From the NCBI RefSeq assembly GCF_900104925.1, contig NZ_LT629735.1, forward strand, positions 2,512,291 through 2,576,290: a stretch of DNA of 64,000 nucleotides, read 5' to 3'. Positions 25,095-32,191 of this stretch are shown here, one piece after another. A program made the translations under genes and the position numbers. The stretch's first letter is position 1, and each line of letters opens with the position of its first letter. The notes beneath the pieces are model-generated. The model searched no databases. It was not told the DNA's origin and worked only from the letters and a program-made list of their open reading frames with translations. This DNA is from Opitutus sp. GAS368 (GTDB taxonomy: Bacteria > Verrucomicrobiota > Verrucomicrobiia > Opitutales > Opitutaceae).

Positions 25095-26528
25095 TCACTT
25101 GGGTTGGGGTGCGGGGGTGGTCGGCAGATCCTCGAGGTTGAACTCGATGATCTGGGTGGCGTGCGTGGCTACTTTGCGGCCGTGCAATTCACCGGGCACG
25201 AACTTCCATTGGAGGATGGCCGCGATCGCGGGGGCCTCGAACTCCTGGCGGGTGGATCGCAGCACCTGCGCGTCACGGACATTGCCGTCCTGATCGATCA
25301 CAAACTCGACCGTGACCTTGCCTTCCACATTGGCCGCCGACATTTCGAACGGATAGAGGGGCGTGACCCGACTCAACAGGCGGGGAGAGACACCGGCTTC
25401 GGTGAGGCCCTTAGCCACGCCGGTCCCGGCGGGCAGTTGGAAAGCCGCGACTTCGTGTCGGGGGGATTTTGCGGCCGGCGTCGTGGCTTTGGCGACTGGC
25501 ACCACCGGCAGGTGGCCGTCGGGATTGATCCGCCGGAGGCGGTCGGCGGTCGAGGGATGGGTGCTAAGGTAGGAAAAATCCTGGGCGCCCTCGGGCCGCG
25601 CGGCCTGCAGCTTCCCGAGGATGGAGGCGAAGAAGGCAGGGTCGATGCCCGCGGCGCGCAGCGCGTGGATCGCATAGTCGTCCGCCTCGGCCTCGAACTC
25701 GCGCGAGTAGCCCCGTTGCAGCAGGGTGAGCGGGATAGAGCCCGCGAAGGAGGTGACCGTGGAGAGGTCGCCGGTGACGGTGCTGACCACCAGCAGCGCG
25801 GCGGAGTTGCGCAGCACGCTCTGCAACCCATGCCGGTGCTCGACATGGCCGAGTTCGTGCGCGAGCACCGCGGTGAGCTCCTGGTCGTTTTCAGCCAGTT
25901 TGACCAGTTCGTCCGAGACGACGATGATCCCGCCGGGCAGCGCGAAGGCGTTGGGGAACTTGCCGCCCATGGACCGGAACTCGATCACGAGCGGCCGGTT
26001 CACGTGCTGCTGGCGGCCCAGCCGGTCGAGCAAGGCCTGCACCCGCCGGCGCTCGGCGACGCCCAGCTGCGAGGGCGCTAGATACCGGTTGAAAGTGGCG
26101 AGGGCGGCCCGCCCGGCCTGCAGCTCGACGGTCGCGGGCACGGCATAGGCCGCGCGCTCGGCGAGCGCCGGCAGGCCGAAATAAACGGCCGCCAGGGCGA
26201 TGAGCGTCAGCAGAACGGTGGCGGTGGCCGCCACCCGGGCCCGCGCCTCCAGCCAGTGGATCAGCCGGCTGAGATGTCCGCGGTCCTGCAGGGCGACGAG
26301 CGCATCGACCGCCCGGTGATCGCCGGTCTCGACCGTGCCCCGGTTGGGCAAATAGAGAAAGCGCGGCACCCGGCCCAGGCGGTCGCTGGACCGGATATCG
26401 GCCAGCGAAAAATCCAGGCTCCGGCCGGGGCCCGCCAGGTAAAGCCGGCCGGCCTCGACCCGGAGCTCCACCGGTTCGATCCGGAGGGTTTCGCCGTTGG
26501 CGTAGAGACCGGTGAAGACGCTGTTCAT
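25095..26528 (-). CDS. M48-family membrane metallopeptidase fused to a TonB C-terminal domain
   Basis: 477 residues. A soluble N-terminal domain (1-105) is followed by a membrane span near 110-130 (VAATATVLLTLIALAAVYFG). The M48 peptidase domain has the zinc site AVLAHELGHVEHRHG and the third ligand in REFEAEADDYAIHAL. Residues about 395-470 (VTPLYPFEMSAANVEGKVTV ... LQWKFVPGELHGRKV) form a TonB_C domain, which normally contacts TonB-dependent receptors in the periplasm. The start overlaps the stop of the DUF898 gene (ATGA, 26525-26528), so the two are coupled. M48 with DUF898 is a known pairing; the TonB_C fusion is unusual. Substrates unknown. Confidence 0.88.
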   Translation of the reverse strand: MNSVFTGLYANGETLRIEPVELRVEAGRLYLAGPGRSLDFSLADIRSSDRLGRVPRFLYLPNRGTVETGDHRAVDALVALQDRGHLSRLIHWLEARARVAATATVLLTLIALAAVYFGLPALAERAAYAVPATVELQAGRAALATFNRYLAPSQLGVAERRRVQALLDRLGRQQHVNRPLVIEFRSMGGKFPNAFALPGGIIVVSDELVKLAENDQELTAVLAHELGHVEHRHGLQSVLRNSAALLVVSTVTGDLSTVTSFAGSIPLTLLQRGYSREFEAEADDYAIHALRAAGIDPAFFASILGKLQAARPEGAQDFSYLSTHPSTADRLRRINPDGHLPVVPVAKATTPAAKSPRHEVAAFQLPAGTGVAKGLTEAGVSPRLLSRVTPLYPFEMSAANVEGKVTVEFVIDQDGNVRDAQVLRSTRQEFEAPAIAAILQWKFVPGELHGRKVATHATQIIEFNLEDLPTTPAPQPK

Positions 26529-27865
26529 AGTCCGAAGTCCATCCCGATGAATTCGCCGGCGGTCTCGCCGAAGGCGCTGCCTTCGTCCTTGCCCAGGCGC
26601 TCGATGCGATCCAACGGGCCGACGGGCTCGAAGTGCAGGCAGCTGAGGGCGTAGCGCGTCGAACGCACGACCGTCCAGGGATACAGGAGCCCGCCGGAGA
26701 CGAGCAGCAGGCCGAGGTTGTGCAGCTGCAGCTTGAGCCATGCGCCGGTGCCGAGGTTTGCGCTGAACCGGTGCTCGTCCAGGCGGGTGTGGTTCCACAC
26801 GTGGTTGAACAGGCGGGCGAAAAGATACTGCTTGGCCAGATACAGCACGAAGCCGTAGACGATGAAGAAGGGCACCAGCTCCACGAGGGTGGCGACCTTG
26901 TGCTTGTTGACCGCCAGCAGGACGCCGGTCATACCGCCGCCGATCATCGCGGCCCCGAAGACCATCGCGCCTGCGACGAGGTAGGCGGCATAGAACGGGC
27001 CGCTCTTGGCCGTGAAGCGGAAAAAGGCATCCCCCAGCCGGTGGCTGCCGATGCTGAACTCCCGCTGGTTCCGGATCCAGGCGGGGTAATAGATGCCCAG
27101 GGTGATTCCCACCACGAGCGCCTGGCCCAGGTAGGTCAGCGCGGCCATGCCATACGTCTGGCGGAACTGGAACCGCAGGCCCCGGTAGGCCGTGTTGTGG
27201 GCGTTGAACGCCAGCGAGCGCACCACGATCCAAGGCAGCAGCAGCACCCCGAGCCCCAGGGTGCCGAAGCGCACGACGGGGTAAACCTCGCCGATGACCA
27301 TGTAGCCGAGGAACAGCACGGCGACCACCAGGGTGCCGGTCAGAATGCGGCGCGGATCGGCCCGGTAATCGAAGCGGTGCCCCATCAGCTCCGTGTTGCC
27401 ACGCAGGTAGCGGCGCTTGCGCACCTTCGCCCAGGGCGCAAACAACCCGCCGGTCAGCAGCGTGAGCAGCGTGTTGACGATCCAGATGCGGAAATACTCC
27501 CTTTCCTCGCCGTGAAAGACGAAGGCGTGCAGCTCGCGCTTTTTCTCCGTCCCGAGCAGCGGCGGAGTGGGGGATTCGGCCGCCGGCGCGGATTGGGTCC
27601 GCAGCGACTCTTCGAGGGTCCGCTGCAGGTCGGCCGGAGTGTCATCGATCCTGGGCAGGGGCAAGGAGGCCGGTGGCGCCGGAGGGCCGGGTTGCAGGCT
27701 CTGCTGGATGGTGCGCAGGAAATCCGCGGGCGTGCCGATGGGGCCGGGGCGCGGACGCCCCGCTTCATGACCGGACGGGTGGCCGGCGGCGGATACAGAC
27801 GGCGCCGATCCGGCGCCGGGCAATTCCGGGGGTGGCAGCGGTGCCGAGGCAGGCTGTTCAGACAT
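26525..27865 (-). CDS. DUF898 (YjgN-like) multi-spanning membrane protein
   Basis: 446 residues from ATG 27865. A Pro/Ser/Ala-rich cytoplasmic N-terminus of about 130 residues contains two similar units (GTPADFLRTIQQSLQPG and DTPADLQRTLEESLRTQ). From about 148 comes the YjgN-type membrane domain (FVFHGEEREYFRIWIVNTLL TLLTGG-type start, then RYLRGNTELMGHRFDY). Eight or so spans follow. The family is of unknown function and often sits beside an M48 peptidase, as here. Confidence 0.87.
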   Translation of the reverse strand: MSEQPASAPLPPPELPGAGSAPSVSAAGHPSGHEAGRPRPGPIGTPADFLRTIQQSLQPGPPAPPASLPLPRIDDTPADLQRTLEESLRTQSAPAAESPTPPLLGTEKKRELHAFVFHGEEREYFRIWIVNTLLTLLTGGLFAPWAKVRKRRYLRGNTELMGHRFDYRADPRRILTGTLVVAVLFLGYMVIGEVYPVVRFGTLGLGVLLLPWIVVRSLAFNAHNTAYRGLRFQFRQTYGMAALTYLGQALVVGITLGIYYPAWIRNQREFSIGSHRLGDAFFRFTAKSGPFYAAYLVAGAMVFGAAMIGGGMTGVLLAVNKHKVATLVELVPFFIVYGFVLYLAKQYLFARLFNHVWNHTRLDEHRFSANLGTGAWLKLQLHNLGLLLVSGGLLYPWTVVRSTRYALSCLHFEPVGPLDRIERLGKDEGSAFGETAGEFIGMDFGL

Positions 27866-27925
27866 GCAGGTTGGAAAGGGGCCCGTGCAGGACCGACTTT
27901 CCGGCAAGGCGGAATCAGGGCAATG

Positions 27926-28753
27926 CTATTTCCAATCCACCCGCAACTGCCCCGGGATCCGGCCTTGTTCGCGCAGGGTGCGCAGGGCCAGTGCGTCGTG
28001 GCGCTTGGCCAGGCGCACGCCCTTTTCGTCGGTGACGAGCGGGCAGTGATAAAACCCCGGCGCCGTGAGCCCGAGCGCCCGGTAAAGCAGCAGCTGGCGG
28101 AAAGTGGATTTCATCAGATCCGCCCCGCGCACGACCTCGGTGATGCCCATGGCGTCGTCGTCCACCACGCACGCGAGCTGGTAACTCGGGACGTCGTCCT
28201 TCCGCCACACGAGGAAGTCGCCGAACTCCCGACCGGCCACGGCGTGTTGCGCGCCGAAATGTCCGTCCGTGAATGTGAGGGTCTCGCCGTCAGGCACCCG
28301 GAAACGCCAGTTGATCGCGACGGGGTCGGTCAGCGACGGGAGCGAGGCGTCCGCCGGCGGACGGAACTGCGGCGGGTAGACCGGTTCGTCCGCCTCGTCG
28401 CCCTCGTGCGGCGCGCCCGCGGCGGCGAGGACGTCGCGCCGCGACCGGGCACAGGGATAGATGCACCCGGCGACGTGCAGCCGGGCAAGGGCCGCGCGGT
28501 AGAGCAGGAGGCGGGTGCTTTGCGTGAGCATTGGCCCGGCCCACGTCAGGCCGAACCAACGCATGTCCTCCACCATCGCCGTGACGAACTCCGGGCGGCA
28601 GCGGGCGGTATCGAGGTCGTCGTTGCGCAGGAGGAGTTCGCCGCCGGCGGCGCGGGCGCGCTCCTGGGCCGCCCAGAAGGTCCGGGCGTGCCCCAGGTGG
28701 AGCAGGCCGGTGGGCGACGGTGCCAGGCGGCCGATGTAGGAGGGTTTCACCAC
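27926..28753 (-). CDS. gluQ: Glutamyl-Q tRNA(Asp) synthetase
   Basis: 275-residue truncated relative of glutamyl-tRNA synthetase that would attach glutamate to the queuosine base of tRNA(Asp). The class I motif appears as RLAPSPTGLLHLGHARTFW (HIGH-like) and the KMSKS-like loop as GVRLAKRHDALAL. The anticodon-binding domain is missing, as expected. The zinc-binding cysteines of the family are only partly kept (YPCARSRRD). It starts at GTG 28753 or 28750; these codons lie in the arm of an inverted repeat. Confidence 0.92.
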   Translation of the reverse strand: MVKPSYIGRLAPSPTGLLHLGHARTFWAAQERARAAGGELLLRNDDLDTARCRPEFVTAMVEDMRWFGLTWAGPMLTQSTRLLLYRAALARLHVAGCIYPCARSRRDVLAAAGAPHEGDEADEPVYPPQFRPPADASLPSLTDPVAINWRFRVPDGETLTFTDGHFGAQHAVAGREFGDFLVWRKDDVPSYQLACVVDDDAMGITEVVRGADLMKSTFRQLLLYRALGLTAPGFYHCPLVTDEKGVRLAKRHDALALRTLREQGRIPGQLRVDWK

Positions 28754-28836
28754 TAATCCACACTAATGGGTCACTAATCCCGGACAGACAATACCGGTCC
28801 TTAAATTAGTGCTGATTAGTGGGGATTAGTGGTTTC
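28743..28836. repeat. Inverted repeat of ATTAGTGG type
   Basis: Left arm 28743-28779 (GTTTCACCACTAATCCACAC...) and right arm 28804-28836 (ATTAGTGCTGATTAGTGGGG ATTAGTGGTTTC-type) are complementary with small gaps. It occupies the whole space between the divergent gluQ and LOG genes and supplies the GTG start of gluQ. The AT-rich arms contrast with the surrounding GC-rich DNA. Confidence 0.8.
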
Positions 28837-28846
28837 AAATTCGGTC

Positions 28847-29428
28847 ATGCAAAAGCTCCTCTGCGTCTATTGTTCCTCCAGCGACCGGCTCGACCCCAAG
28901 TATGCGGCGGCCGCGGAGGAATTGGGACGCGAACTTGTCGCCCGCGGCTTCGGGTTGGTCTACGGCGGCGGCAAGACCGGCCTGATGGGTGCAGTGGCGC
29001 GGGCGGTCAAGTCCCGCGGCGGCCGCGTGGTCGGCGTAATCCCCGAGTTCATGAAGGCGCGCGAGCTGGCCTACGACGAGGCCGACGAGCTGGTGACCGT
29101 CGTGACGATGCGCGAGCGCAAGCTGCTGATGGAGGCGCGGGCCGACGCCTTCGTGGCGCTGCCGGGCGGCTTCGGCACGCTCGAGGAGATCATGGAGATC
29201 CTCACGCTGCGGCAGCTCGACGTCGTGAAGAAGCCCTGCGTGTTCTTCAACCAGGACGGGTTCTATGACGACCTGATCAAACTCTTCGAAAAAATGCTCG
29301 CGGAGAAATTCTTCAAGCCGTCGAACATGGACCTGTTCCGGGTGGCGGCGTCAGTGTCCGACATCTTCACGCAGATCGAGGCCGCCCGCGGCGTGCAGGC
29401 GGAGTCGAAGTGGTTCCAGACGCGGTGA
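28847..29428 (+). CDS. LOG family protein (TIGR00730-type Rossmann fold)
   Basis: 193 residues from ATG 28847. Motifs VYGGGKTGLMGAVARAV and LPGGFGTLEEIMEI (PGGxGTxxE) define the LOG family, whose studied members release the base from nucleoside 5'-monophosphates (cytokinin phosphoribohydrolase). A metabolic or hormone role here is unknown. The gene is divergent from gluQ. Confidence 0.92.
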   Translation: MQKLLCVYCSSSDRLDPKYAAAAEELGRELVARGFGLVYGGGKTGLMGAVARAVKSRGGRVVGVIPEFMKARELAYDEADELVTVVTMRERKLLMEARADAFVALPGGFGTLEEIMEILTLRQLDVVKKPCVFFNQDGFYDDLIKLFEKMLAEKFFKPSNMDLFRVAASVSDIFTQIEAARGVQAESKWFQTR

Positions 29429-29438
29429 TTCCCGAATG

Positions 29439-29523
29439 CAGGGTCGCCGCTTGCCGGCGGACCGTTTCCCTATGGCCTGGCGACAAGCACCGGCCCTACA
29501 TTTAGAAAAAGGGTCGCCCTACC
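29439..29523. repeat. N-family palindromic element, copy 1
   Basis: GGGTCGCCGCTTGCCGGCGG ACC-type sequence followed by a decayed half and GGGTCGCCCTACC. The word TCGCCGCTTGCCGGCGGACC is identical to one arm of the element at the window end (63943-63962). Its right end supplies the TAG stop of the BatD-like gene (29519-29521 on the minus strand). Confidence 0.8.
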
Positions 29524-32191
29524 GATACAGCCGGATCAGGTCCTCGCTGCGCACCCAGCCGGCCTGGCCGCCGGCGAAACTGAGCTTTGTCCAGCCGAGG
29601 AAGGTCTTCTCGGCCACGGCAATGGAGCCGGCGGAAAGCGGGGACATCTTCTGGGTCGTGTCGGCCTCGGTCGGGATGCTGCGCAGCGTGGAGGCCTTCC
29701 ACACGATCACCGCGTCGGGCTGCGCGAGCGGCCCGTAGGTGTGCAGGCTGAGTGTGGCCGCGGCGGCAAGCAGGATGGCGAGGAGAATGGTGACGAGCGC
29801 GGTCGGCCGGGCCCAGCCGCCGATGCGGCCGTAGCCCTTCAGGAGCAGCACGACGAGCGCGACCGCGATGAGCAGGGCGGCGCCCACGAGGGCAAGCTGC
29901 CATTCGCCCGGGCTCGCCCAGCGCGCGAGCTCATGACGGCCATCGCCGCGGGAAAGCTCGACGAGCTCGGGCGGAGCCATGCCCGAACGCTGCAGCCCGA
30001 GCGCAAGATCCCAACGGGTCGCGTCGGAACGGGCGTTGAGCAGGAACGCCCCGGTCCAGTAACCGGTCGCCTCGGCCCAGCGATCCTGCTGGCCGAGGGC
30101 GAGGCCCAGGTTGTGACGGACCGTCCAGTCGCTCGGCGCCGTGGCGAGAGCCTGGCGCCAGTTGGTTTCGGCGACGGCAAAGTCGCCGCGCTTGTAGGCC
30201 TCACCAGCGACATCGGCGTGCGCCGCAACCGGTGCGAGCAGCACGGCGAGCGTGAAAAGGAAGGGCAGCAGGTTGCGGCCGGCAAAGAGCGAGGATGGCG
30301 GCCAGCCGGGCACCTTGACGCCCGCGAGCGCAGCGTCGGCGCGCACCTGCCAGTCCTTGGGCAGGGTGTTCTCCCGGCTGTGCAGGGCGCGATCGGCCTC
30401 GGACCAGAGCTTCGCCCAGGCGGAGGCGGCATCCGGGGCGTGACGGCCGACGCAGGCGTGAACCAGCGGGGTGCCGGGCGCGGCGTGCGGAACTTCCCAG
30501 AGCTTGGTCGTCTCCATCTGCCAGACTTTGAGCCGGGAGATGATCGCCGCGGGTTGAGAGTCGGAGGAACGCAGGGCCGACACCGCCGTGGCGAGGCGGG
30601 CGCGGGCTTCGCGCCGCCGGCGCTGCGGGTCGCGCTCGCGAGAGCGCAGGGCGGCGAGCGCCAGCCAGAGGAGCAGAGGACAGAGGACGGAGGACAGAAG
30701 ACAGGCCCAGACAAGATTGAATGTCACCAAGGGCACGAAACCGGTGCTGCCTGAGGCGATGGGATCGCGCGGCAGGTTTTCGGGTGCGACCGGCGCCACG
30801 GCCGGCGGGAGGACCGGCGGCGCGGGCGTGCTGGACGGGGTGTTGATGGAGAACTGCACGGGCGCGCCGGAACCGGCCGGCGCCTGCACCGGAGTGGAGC
30901 CGGCGGTGATGGTCACCATGACGGGCTCGCTGGCGATGGTCTTGTAGGTGCCGGACTTGGTGTCGAAGTAGGTGAAGCGCACCGGCGCGAGCCGGTAGGT
31001 GCCGGGCTTGGTCGGCACGAGCACCACGTCCTCGGTCAGCGTGCCCTCGAACAGCGTGCCGTCCTTCATCGCGCGCTTGGACTTCGGCTGCACGACCTGG
31101 AAGTCATTCGACACCTCGCGCTCGGGCAGGCCGGTGACGTCCGGCCAGTTGCCCGTGCCGGCCAGCTCCAGGGTCCAGGTGACGGGTTCGCCGACGGCGG
31201 CGGTGAGGGGCACGACCTTGGAGGTGAAGCTGAACTCGCCGACGGCGCCGGCGAAGGCGGCGGGCGGCGTCGGCAGCGGCTTGATGGTCAGGGTCAGGGA
31301 TTCCGACTCGATGGCGCGCTGCTCGACGGTGGGCTGGGAGAAAAGCCCGAAACCCGCGGTGCCGACCATCAGGTTCACCATCTGGCTGGCCGGCTTGAAG
31401 GTGTAATTGCCCGGCTGCTTGGCGTAGGCGCGGGTGGACTGCTGCAGGACGACATAGCGCTCGCCGCGGACGAGGGCCTCGTTGAGCTCGGGCTTGCTCC
31501 AGTCCTCCGTCACGAGCGGGGTGGACGGCCAGTCGACATTGGTGGCGATCGAGTGGTAGTAGCGCCGCACGATGTTGAGGTTGTAAGTGACGGGGAAGAC
31601 CTCGCCGGCCCAGAAGGAATCCTTGTTGGCGGTGACCTTCGCGACGGCGACGTCGTTCACGGCGAGGCCGGAGTTGCCCACGGTGGCGTCGCCCACGGTG
31701 AACGTGGCGGACTTGACCGTGATCGGGCCCTTGTCGGTTTTAACCTCGAAGGCCGGGATGCTGATGGTGCTGCGCTTGCCCGGCCGCACGGGGAAAACGA
31801 GGGAGAAGCGGCGGGTCACGGTCATGTTGACCATGTTCATCTCGCTGCTCTGCGAAGGCCGGCCGATCTGGAGGCCGTCGATCTTGGGCAGGGCCGGGTC
31901 GCCGTCGGGCTCGCAATTTTCAAACACCAGGGCGAGGTCGCTGACCTGGTTGAAACCCAGCTGGCCGCCGGGTGGCTCCCAGCGTACGGTCTGGGCGCGC
32001 ATGAGGGTGGGCAACAGCAGGGCGAACAGGAATAGGCCGAGGCCCAACGCGCTCAACACACCCCGGCGCTGCGCGCCACCCCTCTTGATAGAGGGGATCT
32101 GCATGGCCGTGGTTCGGAAATCCCCTCTGGAGAGGGGTGTCCGAAGGGTGGTGTGGGTAAGGAAGGGCATGAGGCGGGAAAGCATGATCAT
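29519..32191 (-). CDS. BatD-BatE fusion: Ig-like BatD with TPR and SH3-like C-terminus
   Basis: 890 residues, last gene of the MoxR/Bat operon. ATG 32191 shares one base with the upstream TGA (TGATG). A hydrophobic export segment lies at about 48-66. Residues 70-490 are the BatD (oxygen-tolerance) domain of repeated beta-sandwiches. Then come a membrane span (about 505-530), a linker, a second hydrophobic stretch, a TPR-like segment (AYKRGDFAVAETNWRQALAT ... RHNLGLALGQQDRWAEATGY) as in BatE, two further spans, and an SH3-like end (WTKLSFAGGQAGWVRSEDLI). Normally BatD and BatE are separate. Repeats provide part of the N-terminus, an internal stretch (LLSSVLCPLL) and the stop codon. Confidence 0.86.
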   Translation of the reverse strand: MIMLSRLMPFLTHTTLRTPLSRGDFRTTAMQIPSIKRGGAQRRGVLSALGLGLFLFALLLPTLMRAQTVRWEPPGGQLGFNQVSDLALVFENCEPDGDPALPKIDGLQIGRPSQSSEMNMVNMTVTRRFSLVFPVRPGKRSTISIPAFEVKTDKGPITVKSATFTVGDATVGNSGLAVNDVAVAKVTANKDSFWAGEVFPVTYNLNIVRRYYHSIATNVDWPSTPLVTEDWSKPELNEALVRGERYVVLQQSTRAYAKQPGNYTFKPASQMVNLMVGTAGFGLFSQPTVEQRAIESESLTLTIKPLPTPPAAFAGAVGEFSFTSKVVPLTAAVGEPVTWTLELAGTGNWPDVTGLPEREVSNDFQVVQPKSKRAMKDGTLFEGTLTEDVVLVPTKPGTYRLAPVRFTYFDTKSGTYKTIASEPVMVTITAGSTPVQAPAGSGAPVQFSINTPSSTPAPPVLPPAVAPVAPENLPRDPIASGSTGFVPLVTFNLVWACLLSSVLCPLLLWLALAALRSRERDPQRRRREARARLATAVSALRSSDSQPAAIISRLKVWQMETTKLWEVPHAAPGTPLVHACVGRHAPDAASAWAKLWSEADRALHSRENTLPKDWQVRADAALAGVKVPGWPPSSLFAGRNLLPFLFTLAVLLAPVAAHADVAGEAYKRGDFAVAETNWRQALATAPSDWTVRHNLGLALGQQDRWAEATGYWTGAFLLNARSDATRWDLALGLQRSGMAPPELVELSRGDGRHELARWASPGEWQLALVGAALLIAVALVVLLLKGYGRIGGWARPTALVTILLAILLAAAATLSLHTYGPLAQPDAVIVWKASTLRSIPTEADTTQKMSPLSAGSIAVAEKTFLGWTKLSFAGGQAGWVRSEDLIRLYR
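30670..30704. repeat. G-family purine-rich repeat, copy 2, inside batD
   Basis: GAGCAGAGGACAGAGGACGG followed by AGGACAGAAGACAG, within the BatD-like coding sequence, where it encodes part of a membrane span (LLSSVLCPLL on the minus strand). Nearly the same words form the intergenic copy at 18112. Confidence 0.7.
32056..32156. repeat. Palindromic element in the N-terminal coding region of batD
   Basis: Outer arms CACACCCCGGCGC near the left and GGGTGTCCGAAGGGTGGTGTG at the right surround two inner hairpins (CCCCTCTTGATAGAGGGG and CCCCTCTGGAGAGGGG, the latter with a 2-nt loop). The frame stays open across it and encodes LRTPLSRGDFRTTAMQIPSI before the export segment. Confidence 0.65.
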
